Positions 42,342-54,368 of a stretch of DNA of 64,000 bases are shown here, piece by piece. The DNA is from Lenisia limosa (taxonomy: Eukaryota; Breviatea), in contig LPNZ01010610.1 of the NCBI GenBank assembly GCA_001655205.1, positions 21,631 to 85,630 on the forward strand, written 5' to 3'. The stretch's first letter is position 1; every line of letters begins with the position of its first letter. The translations under genes were made by a program, and so were the position numbers. The notes under the pieces are model-generated. The model did not search any database. It saw nothing but the letters and a program-made list of their open reading frames with translations, and was not told the DNA's origin.

Positions 42342-45300
42342 AATGTATCTTAATTCTGTGATATCTCTAGATACATCACAACACCATGTTAAATCTGCGA
42401 AGTTCTGTCTCAATCAGACCAATGTCTACGGTTCCCCTTCTAAATACGACTATCAGTCACGCCAGCCCATACCAAGTTTGTGGTGGAACCAGCAGTACGG
42501 ATTCATGGTGTTAAACCTAGTAAAATAGCATCGTATTCAGATTTATTAGAGGGAACCTTCTGTTTTCATTTCGAAAACAATCCAGCTCATCCCTCCCGCC
42601 CTTAATAGTAACTGCTTTGTAGAAGGGTCACGGCACGTCCCGAAGGTTGAGGACCGCCCGCCTCCTGGTATGTGGAGTGTTGTTCACCATCCTTGAAACA
42701 CCTGGGATACCTTCACTTATGTGCTATTTTATAGTACCACTGCAAATATTTATCATATGTAGGCCGGAAGCATGTTGCCACATCGACGATTTCGAGGCAC
42801 GATCGAAGCCATGCTGAGCCGCCAACCAAGACGGTGGAGCAGATAGTGGAGCCAAGCCCGATCAAGTCCCAACCCCCCATCAAGCCATTCGGAACTGGTT
42901 TGTGAATGGCCCTGTTGATAAAATAATTTACATGTATCGTTGTACTTCTTGAAAGAATGAAATCAAAATTAAAATTGGAGGTTTATTTTTTGAAACTTTT
43001 GCACTCTTTTTGATATTTTTGAGCTTTAGAGGTTCAATGTACACATTATTTTTTTTATATGTTGACAGAACCAAGCTCTGAATTGATAGGTTGAACCCTC
43101 ATATCTCCATCTACAACCCATTCTTCGAATCCTCTCTATCAGTTTACAATATAGGAGGACGGTTTACTCAGTCACGGTCTCTCTCAAGGTCATTAAAAGC
43201 GTCATCAAAGAACACCTCGTCAAGTGTATCATCAAAGCAATCCAAGTCATCAATCGGCACACACACCCCGCCGCCTGGTACGCCTGAATTGCTTGAATTT
43301 TGATTTTGAACATACGAGGTCTCTTTCTCACATCTCACCACAGGAACCCTTGCTTCGGACGTTATCGATTCATGGGCCTCTGAGACCTTCCAACCAACAA
43401 CGGCTGCGAACTTCCCTGAACAGGTATTCCCTGCTCATTGTAACGTTAAGCTCATATTGAGATGTAGTTGTCTTTTATCTCTTGATAGGATGTTAACTAT
43501 CTTCCATTTAGGATTCCATTGAATCTTTGCTCATAACTTGTAGACCAAACCGCTGCCGAAAGACATACTCTCGAGAAAACCGAAAAAGAAGGCGATAGTG
43601 GGTCTTCCGGACGCCCCCGCCAGTTTGGCCGATGTTGTGCAGGGAGTCATCAATAGCAAGAAAACAAAACCATGTCCCGGGTGCGCGCGATGCGTCCACG
43701 CTCGCCACTGCTCAGCATGTGACCAGGTTGGTAACGTGGACTGTGGAACACATAAATGATAAATATTACATTCCTTGATCATTTGTACTATGTATTTTCT
43801 TTATTCCATCTGTTACTACCTTTCATGCGTTTGATTTCTCCAGAAATCCAGAAAGCAAGCAAACAAAACCAAGGCCCTTCATTTAGCTCAGAATGAGGCG
43901 AAGGCGAGAGCTAATGGATATCACCGTCACTCTGGCCTCCCAGGCGGACAGGTTAGCTTCCAACCTTATTGTCCACCACCTTGTTTTTCCGTGGTGGAAC
44001 TGATGTACCACATGTGAGGAATTTTCTGTTTCATGGGTTTCTTATGTGTCATAATGGTCCCTTAGTATCTCTTCGGAGTTGACGGTCATGAGGTCTCTCC
44101 GAGCGGCGCATACGTGAGCGGGGTTGCTCGGGCTGCTCTGTGAAACAGAACCGAAGGATGTGATTCCAGTCAAAGAGCTCTGTTTTGTCCAGTGTCCGAT
44201 AATGTCAGTTGTATGTGCCCAAAGTCATCCCCCCCCCTAGTTTGAGGCAAAAGACATATCAAGCTTGGTGCCAAACAGGGAATTTGAAATGCCTCCACCT
44301 GATATTCCTTTTGGTAAGTTGTCTACTACCCCATCAGTCGAATATTAATATTAATGTGCCAGCCTATTAATCCGTATTGAAACGAACGCCAACACCCCCC
44401 CCCTCTCCCAGAGAACTTTACTTCCGGCTCAACCCTCATTTCACCCGACCCGGAGAAGAGAATGGGCCGACATCAGGATGATAAAGTGGGCGTTATTTCT
44501 CAATACACTGCTGTGTAGCATTAGAATTGTGTTTACCCATCCAGCTGACAATGAAGGCACTTTTGGCCGACCCTACTGACGAAGCTGAAATGTGGGCAAT
44601 CTTTCTATTAACATATTTTTATATTTCATTTTTTTTATTCAGGATTTTTTTTTTCTAATATAGTAGATATGTTCCCAACCCACCCTTTTCCGTTCTCAAC
44701 ATCGCTGAGGAGCCCAACGCAGATAAGCAGCAAACAAAGCCGGTAGGTTGCCCGCCCACTATTGGAGCTAGTAAACACAGTGGTTTTTGTTTGTTTGGCA
44801 ACCTTGGTGAATCTTGAAGCGTATCATATTCACAGGAAAGCCCATTACACCCCCCCCCTAGGCCGGAAAATCATCCCCCCTCCTCGACATTCTCACCAAA
44901 GCCGTGCCGACTGCAGCAATGGTTGCCCCTCAAGTGGGCGTAGTATCATTGTGATGCAGATTGTTTCGTTTGATTATTGTTTTGTTTCATCCATTTTACC
45001 CCCAGTTAAACAACATGTTTCTAATATGTTTAGCCTGGAACGCCCGAGAAGAAGCCTGCCCCTATCCCGAAAGATGAGGTGGCCTTCATGCCAAGCCCAA
45101 CGCCAATGGAACCTTTGGAGCCTTTCACCGACCGGGCCAGGCTAACTGATCCTCATAAGTGCGCAAGGGGTCTTATGCGTTTATCAGTTTGCACCTGGTT
45201 TTCAAGCTAGCTTCACCATAAATTTTCACCCCCCCTCCCCTCCAGAAGCCTGCCATGCAGTGAGAAAGCAGCTGCTCTCAGCATCGCCCGTGGATCTTTG

Positions 45301-47603
45301 AGATCGAACCTGGCGGCCAAAGTGGCTGACTCATCTTCATCGCAGGTTGAGGGGGCAAGTTGTGCTAGTCCCAACAGGCTGATATTTGTTTGGGTAACTT
45401 TCTCTTTGATTTTGTGTAATATGACTATTTAATAGGACATCTTCTTACGTATAGATTCCCCCAAAAGAAGCACGTTTCAAGGCCCGTAAGCTGCGGCCAT
45501 ATATTATGAAACACGCCTCATCGTCTGCATCGCCTTCCTCAAAAATGAGCAGCCATACGGTGGGAGGGGTTGTTGAATTTTCGATGTTGTATTGGCGGAG
45601 GACAGAGAGCGAGCTGATTTTTCTTTGGGGTTTTGTGTAATATAGCCCTTGTTTTACTTCCTTTTCAGGGGCGAAGTTCGCTGACAACGTCTTTCTACTC
45701 CCTACCTGCCCAAGACCCCACACCCGAAAAAGCGCCTGCTCCCACTGAATGTCGCACTCCTCCTAAATCCGTAAGCTCAATATGTAAGGCAAATACCTTT
45801 TATGAGCGTGATGGAGTGAAAGGCTATCTATCTATTTTAATTTTAACTTCACTTCTACATACCATATCATTATTTCCCCTTTGGCGAAGGGAAACCCATT
45901 TCCATTTAACCCAGGATAGCATATTACCTTTCAAATAGTCCATATTTCACCCAGCAGCCTCCACAGCTCATCGACCCCACTCAACTTCGCGCCGACGAAA
46001 ACCAGGCAAACTCTGAACATGCTTCTACCACGGGTTCGGACATGGATTCTGACGCGTGTAAATCCCTCAATATTGATGACGATATTCCGCCGGCTGCCCG
46101 AAGGATGCTTCGAGGAATTGAACATGGTGGGCTCTGCATTGACTCGCCCATTGGCGCACAATACTACTCTACTACCAGATTATGTCAAAATGTTCTCTCA
46201 TGAATTCTATCTTAACGCTGGCCTTTGACCTTGACAGCCCCCTTGTCATATTCCATCGATGCCAATACGCTCAACATCATCCCCCACTTGTCTGAGGGCC
46301 TGGCTAAGACCATGGCCATTCCTACGACGGGGTCGGAGGAGTATGAGGGCTATCACAGCACGCATTATGCAGAATAATATAATATTGTCCAAGTGCATAG
46401 TATGAGATTTTCACCCCCCCCCCCNNNNNNNNNNNNNNNNNNNNNNNNNNNNNNNNNNNNNNNNNNNNNNNNNNNNNNNNNNNNNNNNNNNNNNNNNNNN
46501 NNNNNNNNNNNNNNNNNNNNNNNNNNNNNNNNNNNNNNNNNNNNNNNNNNNNNNNNNNNNNNNNNNNNNNNNNNNNNNATTTGCCGTTCCCGCCACCGCA
46601 GTCCGAACTCAGCGCATCCTTCCTGGGGTATGTTACCAGGCCGGCTATTCAGGGATTTGTGAAGGGTTTTGTGGAACTGTTTCTTCGAGAAAGCTAATAA
46701 ACTGCCGTGAACCCACATGTTCCAACCATAGGACTCAAGCTATGATGACACTATAGCACCATGCCCCCCAGCCAGGCAATGCCCCGACCTCACCTGTCAT
46801 CGTCAATGCCGCACCCCATGAAAGTCGCACAGAAAACCAGCCATACCTTGGGCAGCACCTCTCATAGTGGGTGAACAAAGGAATATCAAAAGCCTGGAAT
46901 TCTCATAAACCTTAGTCCTTCAAGGTTTTCTTGTATTTTCTATCTTTCTATAGTCGCTAATTGTGGTGTGTCTATTGCATTCCTAAATTGCTGAGATTCT
47001 CATCCCCCCNNNNNNNNNNNNNNNNNNNNNNNNNNNNNNNNNNNNNNNNNNNNNNNNNNNNNNNNNNNNNNNNNNNNNNNNNNNNNNNNNNNNNNNNNNN
47101 NNNNNNNNNNNNNNCGTCCCTCATTTTCTCATTTCAACATTGACTCTTAGTTCGGCCATTGTACAAACGGATTTCTCACACAAGTGGCTACGAGTCTCTT
47201 TCCTGTCACCTTGCCAAGTCCACCATGACGAATGCGTAAGAGGGCAACCATACCTTGGCTTCTGATGCTAATTGTGATGAATTTCATGAGCTGATTTGTT
47301 GTTGGTCCAAACTAACGAATAGGGTGCCCAGCCCAATGTTCTCAAGAAGCCCAGCCTCCAAGCCATTCCAAGAAACTGATCTCTCGCTATCGCTGAGAGG
47401 AACGGTAATAACTCATTCTCTTGAGTAATTACTGATATTTCCTGACCCAACACACTTGAATAGATCTCTCTTGTTATCCAAATGACCACCAGGTTGGCCC
47501 CGTCGGAACACAGCCTTTGGATCTCAGTGCCGTGCCGGAGTCCATGCAGAACTACTACCAAGACCTTGCGGAGGCGGCGACGGCTCGGGATATCGGGTCC
47601 TAG
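42342..47603 (+). CDS. Long Pro/Ser-rich, probably disordered protein with a short Cys cluster
   Basis: About 22 short exons that mostly join in frame. The start is uncertain; an in-frame ATG lies at 42342 ahead of YDYQSRQPIPSLWWNQQYGF. Recognisable exon pieces are VEQIVEPSPIKSQPPIKPFG, SLSRSLKASSKNTSSSVSSK, CPGCARCVHARHCSACDQ near 43690 (a possible metal-binding Cys/His cluster), KKPAPIPKDEVAFMPSPTPM, EARFKARKLRPYIMKHASSS and MDSDACKSLNIDDDIPPAAR. The final exon reads DLSAVPESMQNYYQDLAEAA, with a stop at 47601-47603. An in-frame stop near 46375 is avoided if a donor in the same exon is used, so a shorter isoform is possible. Composition is rich in Pro, Ser, Lys and Ala, as expected for a scaffold or linker protein. 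No family was recognised. Gaps lie at 46425-46578 and 47010-47114. Confidence 0.5.
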
Positions 47604-47755
47604 GCGTGAGTATTGTTTGTGATTTAGGTCTTCGTATTTATTCTACTATTAAATTGTTATGTTGAAATGTTTTCGAATTCACTTCTATGCACTTCACCTT
47701 GCCTGTCATCTGATAAATAGTAATAATACTAATACATAATAAAAAAAAAGACACT

Positions 47756-49706
47756 CTACTGCACAAAGACCACCAATTCAGGCGGGAACGCAAGGCTGTT
47801 AGTCCATCCCCTAACGTCATTGAAATCCGAGGCAGCATCGGCTACTTGGGTGCCGTTGACAAACGCATCATAAAGGAGGGTTTCTCTCCCCGGGGTAGGC
47901 CTGTGAAGGTGATTGTCTGATGAAACAGGAGAACGTATTCTCAAAAATGCTCATGAGCTTAATCGTCTTGAATATTCAGTTGCAAGGAAAGATGAGGAGA
48001 GCACGATATAAGATCAGTGTTTATTTCAAAATGAAATAAATATGCCATAAATGTATTCTTTCAAATCTACTCCCCACCCGCCGCCCCCTTTCAATTTTCA
48101 ATACCAACTCAGGATAAGCACCCCCAATGATTGTGTAGTCGCCTCCAATACCCAAACAGTCTGTTTTCTCGTAGTGCAGGACTACAATATCAGCGAACAA
48201 CTACGAGTACAAAAATCACCAAATATATTACACTGTTAAAAAGGGGACCCCTTCATACGACTTTGTTCACTCAGATCTGTCAAACTCTGGCAATTGAACT
48301 AAAGCGTCAGGGAACAAAAGATGAAAATCATGGAAAGGAATCTAAGAGTCTCTCACATACAATAGTGGGGTCAGTTGCAATTGCCATTGGAATAGTGATC
48401 CAATCACCTGAGGAACTAGATCCAATGACATTCTTAACTGCTGGGTAGAGGAATAGAACTTCAGTCTGAGTGATGAGAAAACGTCAACTTTATTGAATCA
48501 AAATTTCACATAGTACTAACTTTTACACACCATATAATAAAGTGATTCAATCATGCATTGAACCCAGAATCGCAGTACAATGTTATAACTTTATAAATGA
48601 CTTCGAAAGATTATAAGGAAATTTCACAAACTCTACCTTAATTTGCCTGTAAGTTTGCCATCTTTCATCAGGAATGATTCCCTGTACATCTGGCGAGTAG
48701 CTCAGAACATCTGATCTCATTAATATTCTTTGAGAGGGGGGGGGGGTAAGAAATTTCAGCAACCACAAATGATAGGAAAAGACTCAACGTAATAATAGAT
48801 AGAGATATAGCAAAAATATCGAGCTAAACACCCTAATGTACATCTAAAATATTGATATATATATATAATACATAATCTCAAATGACATATGATATATTAC
48901 AAAATGTCATTTCTAATATCCAGGGTACATATCAAAATGAGAGACGAAATGTATTTCCTACCTCTGACAGCCGGAATGCCTCCGAATTTACGAGCAACTA
49001 ACTCCCAGGGACCTAAGCTGTAAAAAGGCCAATGTCTTGACATATATATTTGTATCCAGAATAGGTCTCAAAAGGTACTCAGTTTGTAAAATCCATCACA
49101 AGGGAGCAGACCATCATTTCTATCAAGAAGACAAAACACATTGGTATTGGCTGTTTTGCTGTAGTAGAGTCCATTGACAGCACCACGGGCATAGGGCCCG
49201 ACACAAGCACCGGATTTGGCCTCAAGTAACTGGGCCTCAAGCTGAGCATCAGCAACATGACGATTCAAAGCGGGGGATTATATTGATGACAATAAGTATC
49301 CATGGTGGGATTACATATTAAACTAAAACCACCACATTGGTCCATCTGGTGACATCACTAACATACCTGGCTGATCCTGTTAGAGAGTTCCAGGTAATTA
49401 CTGTCCACGTCTTGCGTGAGATTATTCATCGAAACTCCACGCACAACGACATCATCTATTACGTTGTAAAGTTGATAACCCAGTTGAATGTTAGTCCACA
49501 GAGTATAGGTTAGTGAAAAATCAAAGGTGCATTTGCGACTAAGTTAATGGCTCGACCCTCAAACCAGCAACAATGGTATCGGCGACAATGGCCATATTTG
49601 GGGTCATAGTGAATGCTTGGGTAAGCATAACAACCAGTACCAAAAAGCTTAACCTATAAAATCATAATAATAAATGGGATGAAGCTTACACTGAGACGGA
49701 CAACAT
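47756..49706 (-). CDS. Secreted stalk plus fibrinogen-related or lectin-like protein
   Basis: A hydrophobic leader (LSFLVLVVMLTQAFT) lies in the exon at about 49655-49585. The start is tentative (ATG near 49706, with a weak first donor). The next exons give YQLYNVIDDVVVRGVSMNNL then DSNYLELSNRISQ (a coiled-coil-like stalk), then AKSGACVGPYARGAVNGLYY and FCLLDRNDGLLPCDGFYKL. The short exon SLGPWELVARKFGG corresponds in place and sequence to the GGGWTFVARGS segment of the fibrinogen-related gene at 59539. Later exons read SYSPDVQGIIPDERWQTYRQ, GSSSSGDWITIPMAIATDPT, LGIGGDYTIIGG and SDFNDVRGWTNSLAFPPELV, with a stop at 47756. It is probably an extracellular sugar-binding or adhesion protein; this is inference. 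It is divergently paired with the AlaX gene. Confidence 0.55.
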
Positions 49707-49880
49707 GCTTAGAGGTTCGGATTTACAAATAAGGTGTGCTGAGTGGGTGACAACAAGGGGACAGTTAGTGGATAATAATGGGTGAGGCTAAGAAAGGCTA
49801 AAAGTGTAAGGAAGGGGTGATCATCGATCATGAAACATCAAAATTTCATTTCATAAAACTCGCTTCTTCTCTCCTCAAAC

Positions 49881-51620
49881 ATGACTAAATTGCTTTATCT
49901 GGAAGATACACATAAATTGACCTGCGAGGCCAAGGTGGGTCGCCCGTTGTATTCTTACTGATCCTTACTGGCTTTTATTATATATCATGTATAGGTTGTC
50001 TCTGTGTCTCCCTCACCCGTTGAAGGCGATGGAGAGGGTGTGAAGATCATTGAACTCGATTGCACTGTTCTCTACCCCCAGGTCAGTCGCCAACTTTTCG
50101 CAGAACCTGAAAAATGTGGCCTTTCACTGACCAACAGATGTTTTGTTTTTGTCATTATTATTACTAGAGTGGAAATAAAGGTACAGGAATAAATAGAAAA
50201 AAAGCTATGATTTTTTTGGCCATAAGCCGCCGCTCTAACCTCGAATGTTGGGAGTGAACTGACTTGTGCAATGTTTTACATCTAAGGGTGGCGGACAACC
50301 CTCGGATACCGGGTCAATCACCGCCGATGGGAAGGTAGGCTGCTGTCATACAAAGTATGCTGGTAAATGTTTGGTTGGGCAAGATGGATGAATTAGGGTC
50401 AGTTAAAACCATTTTGTTTTTTTATTAGGCAAATGACGTATAATGACAGAAAATCTTCCGAGTTTACCGCACAGATTTTCAATGTCGAATTTGTTTCAAT
50501 CAAAGAAGGCATTGTATCGCATAAGGGCAAATTTGTTGAAGAAGAGTTTGCTTTAGGTTTGATGGTCAAAGCACTTTTCGCGCTTCTTTTTGGAACACTC
50601 CATTGACCGTTGCAGACTCAGTTGTGACCGTCTCCGTTGATGAGGCCAAACGAATGGAGTTTGCTCGCCTCCATACTGTGGGTCTATTCTGCCCTGTAGT
50701 GCCATAACAGACTTCAACCAATTTATTAATTTATGAGAACTTTCCTTAATCGATTTTGGCGGTTCTACTGTTCTCAGGAACTAAATACCCAGGCTGGCCA
50801 CGTAATCGATGATGCTATGAACACAATCGGCATGACACTGGAGACTGGTGAGGTGTTCACATCTTGGCTCTAGTTGTCTTGTTCATTCTAAACGATGGAA
50901 ATGCCCGTTTTCTATTCTATCCTATAACACACCTCAGGAAAAGGCTACCACTTCCCCTCGGGTCCATATGTTGAATATATTGGCAAGCTTCCCGAAGGGT
51001 GGACCAAAGAGAAGGTTCGCTGATTGACAATGTTTTTTCGGAGGTCATCATATCTAATTATCTGGTTGAACAGCCAAGTCACCCCCCTAGCTTGTTGAGG
51101 CACTGAACGAGGCAGCCGCTACAATTGTGACAGAAGACCGCCCGGTGGACATTCATATAGATTGTGACGAGACCAAGGTGGGAGTTTTCTGCTATTATTG
51201 GACCATTTAGATTTTTCTTCTTTGTTAGTATTGTATAACAGTCAATAAAGGTGTAGGTTGCTGAACTCTGTAATGGTGAAGTACCCCCTTACTGTGTTGG
51301 AAAGGTTCGATTGGGCCGTTTCCGAATACAGCACACTTTCATTTTCAAATAATCATTGTTCTAGAAATCTCGTGTCATCTATATGGGACGACTTGGCTGT
51401 AGGAGGAGGGTAAAAAGACTAACGATTTGAGATGAAAGCATTAACTCCGCAGGTGCATGTGGTGGCACCCATGTCAAATCCCTTGCAGCCCTCGGCAAAC
51501 TTGTCATTACAAAGGTTCGATAAACGCTTTCTTGTTGATAAGATTCTTGGCTCATGCTTTTAGATCAAAACCAAGGGAGGAAAGAATCCTACTGTCCGCG
51601 TTTCATATGTTCTCCAATAA
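49881..51620 (+). CDS. AARSD1: AlaX-type trans-editing protein (alanyl-tRNA editing, AARSD1-like)
   Basis: Eleven exons with good phases. ATG at 49881 (MTKLLYLEDTHKLTCEAK). Exons 2 and 3 give LDCTVLYPQ joined to GGGQPSDTGSITADGK, the fingerprint of the AlaX/AlaRS editing fold. Exons 5 and 6 join as FARLHTAGHVIDDAMNTIGM, with the first zinc-binding HxxxH. Exon 7 reads GYHFPSGPYVEYIGKLPEGW. Exons 10 and 11 join across a split codon as YMGRLGCACGGTHVKSLAAL, giving the second zinc site (Cys and His). The end is VRVSYVLQ, with a stop at 51618-51620. Known role: hydrolysis of mischarged Ser-tRNA(Ala) or Gly-tRNA(Ala). There is no synthetase domain, so this is the stand-alone form. All four zinc ligands are present, so activity is likely. 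Confidence 0.93.
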
Positions 51621-51781
51621 ACGTCACACCCCACTGTCTGATTTCATTCCTTTCTGCTTATACAATATATACATGTTACAACTTCGTCATTTGCAGTCGC
51701 TGGAATGAGCATTAAAGCTACATCTACATGTGGCCAAGAAAATGGAAAAAACACACAAAAAAAGACAGAGAAACAAGAAGA

Positions 51782-53927
51782 TTATAAGATGCGGATGATC
51801 ATCTGAACAGGAAGGTGGGGTGGGAGAATTTCAACCTAAAATATCAATAAAGACAAGAATAAAAACAGAAATACTAAAAACGAGCCTAACTCTCACGGGA
51901 GAAGAATTGATAACTTCAGCATCCTTCTCCACAGTCTTAATAGTAGTATCAAGATCAACCGAGGTGGAGTGAACATGACCTTCGTCGCGACTATACAATG
52001 AGAAGAGGAGCAAAAAAGACACTGTTCTTCAACCTTTACATATATATATATATCATATATATATTATATGTAATCCCATCACAAAGCCTTAAAAGTAACA
52101 TTAACGTCTAAAAAAGCCTCGTAAACAATACATTGCTGTGAAGCTAGCTAAATAATGGATTAATTATAAGTACACCCTATTACCTGGAATAGAAATCAAC
52201 TTCTTCAAGAGGGTCAGTGCGGTAGACCATACAGCGTGCCTGTAAACTTAGATTCAATAGATCGGCCACATTATGTCAATAGGCCTACCAATAACTATTA
52301 TCATACGGATCCAGTTTAAATCAAAAAAAAAAAAAAAGTCCCAAATATTCCATCACCCCCCCCCCNNNNNNNNNNNNNNNNNNNNNNNNNNNNNNNNNNN
52401 NNNNNNNNNNNNNNNNNNNNNNNNNNNNNNNNNNNNNNNNNNNNNNNNNNNNNNNNNNNNNNNNNNNNNNNNNNNNNNGCTCCTGAAGGGTCATTTTGCA
52501 GAATCCAAAAGAGAAAACTGGGAAAATTGCCAATTTTTTAGAACTCTCAAATCAAATTCAAAACATTACCTAGTCAAAAAGGACAAAATCCAGGGTTATC
52601 AGCCCTCAACCCACCAGTTCTTTTGCTTGTAATTCAAGATCTTGTGGGAATGCTCGCCACCAACATGAGTGTCATTGAGGGTCAGAGGATGGTTATGTGT
52701 CACCTAGAGACTGTAAGACCTACGTACAAAGGACAGACCAAAGCAAATTAGCGAAGACTGCGACTTATATTCAGAGAGGGGGAGGGGTATGTTCGAATGT
52801 TATTTACAGAAATTTAGCGTTCAAAACCCAGAACCTAACCTGATGCTCATGTGCACCAAGAGTGTACTCGTGTGTGTGGGGAGCAGTATCGTACTTCTCA
52901 CCAAGAACGTTGTAGTAGTTGGCTCCCTTGAGGAAGGTGCCGGTCATATCGGGCACGGCCTTCTCAAAGAAAACGCTAACCACGTTAAGTTTAGAAAACC
53001 AACCATTGAAGACTATCTTCAGAAGAAAAAAAAAGCTTATTTGGTATAAAGCAAATATGCAAAATCTTACTCTTTTGTGGACGCATGTTGGAAAAATAAA
53101 TAATCAATATTATTGTAAGGGCCACATTCACACCTGTTTTCGTTGGTCACCACGGAGCCATCGCAAATGGCCCAGCCAGGGGGGGCAGAGTCAGAGGGTT
53201 CAGCTGGCATCCAAGGAATAATCGTGCCAAGAGGGGGTGCTGCAATATCAGAGGGATAATGGTACATTGATGTGTCGGATTCTGAAACTAATCACATGAT
53301 ATGATATTTGCAAATCACATGTGGTTCTATTAATCGGAAGAAATATCCACAATACTCTTTTATATATAGCAATGAGAAATAAAAAATAAGGTTGTATCTG
53401 ACCGAAGTCGTCCACACCATCACGCTATTAGAGATATTGAATTGTAGAATAATATTAATTCACCCAATTTGCCTTACAACTCTGTGCACACAGCTTTCTG
53501 CCTGCCTCCCCAGCATACAGTAAAGCATAGATAAGGTCCCACTTACGAAGATTAAAAATATTAAAATTGCTATTGATATTTTAAATGCACCAGATCCATC
53601 ATCAACAATTGAGCAAGAGGTCCTTCTTAACGCGGGTAACCCATTTTGGTGAGTCACCCAGTTTCATAAGAATAAAGGTCCCAAGAAAACACGGTTGTTA
53701 TAAAAAAAAAAACGATCTTGTGTTTAAAACCTTACCAATTTCAGAGATCTTGACACCTTCCATGACGATGTTACCCTTGACATTGAGATCCTTCTCAACA
53801 ACAAGACTCTCTGAACGTTTAGAGGAGATACTCCCAAAAACCTACCGGTATAGAATGAATTGTCCTTCCTGATCTCCATTGCAACGGCAAAGGAGATATA
53901 GACGAGGAAGAGAAGTATGATCTTCAT
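51782..53927 (-). CDS. Secreted protein with phage tail-collar domain and HxH motifs
   Basis: ATG at 53927 begins a signal peptide (MKIILLFLVYISFAVAM). The next exon reads SLVVEKDLNVKGNIVMEGVK, the kind of beta-strand repeat seen in phage fibre shafts. The exon near 53228-53130 reads PPLGTIIPWMPAEPSDSAPP then GWAICDGSVV, the Phage_Collar signature (GTIxxW, GWxxCDGS). The next is AVPDMTGTFLKGANYY, then HTHEYTLGAHEHQ. Then come THNHPLTLNDTHVGGEHSHK, YRTDPLEEVDFYSR, DEGHVHSTSVDLDTT and a last exon MIIRIL with a stop at 51782; collar domains often end in a similar IIxI strand. HxH occurs several times (HTH, HEH, HNH, HSH, HVH), as in phage T4 gp37, where such pairs bind iron. The gene has a signal peptide and many spliceosomal introns, so it is not phage contamination. 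Role unknown; an extracellular trimeric binding fibre is inference. Confidence 0.75.
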
Positions 53928-54368
53928 CTTTCTTTTTTAAACAAGAAGACAGCTCTGCACGTATATGCGTCCTGATCTCAGCCTGATCTTCTTCTTCTTC
54001 TTGCTGTGTGTACTAACTTGGTACTCACTAAGCGCACGAAAAGCACAAAAAGAAAGAAAAAATCGTGAATTTAGAATATATTTTTTTTTCTAGGGTTGCG
54101 ATTGATCATGACTGTCTTATCAAAATTACCATATATGGTAATTGGCTCAAACTGCTTTCCATTATTTGGATCACGTATGCTCAGACACAAAAGGTGTTAA
54201 TTAAGTGTTTAATTAGGAGTTTAGTGAGTTTTTTTAGTGAAATTATCCCAATTCTAATCCCCCCTTCCCCCGACTTCCTCTCAACTTCATCTCTAAATAT
54301 AAACATGTGAGGAAAGCGTTCTATTTTATTTCAAAAATTACCAAAAGATTTTCCTGAAACACACCACG
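53928..54368. promoter_or_regulatory. Divergent spacer between the collar-domain and epimerase genes
   Basis: 441 bases with a short cttcttcttctt run and ttaattaagtgtttaattag. No coding exon is seen. Confidence 0.35.

Noticed and set aside
46411-46662. Open frames made mostly of unknown residues around gaps (also at 3207-3620, 7185-7755, 40133-40350)
   Set aside because: They arise from N runs and homopolymers and have no supported coding content.
41333-47603. One single gene covering both plus-strand unknowns
   Set aside because: The first ends cleanly at 42213-42215 after phase-consistent exons, and composition changes sharply after it.
51782-53927. Prophage or bacterial contamination as the source of the collar domain
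   Set aside because: Exons are separated by GT-AG introns of local style, the first exon is a signal peptide, and the neighbours are eukaryotic genes.
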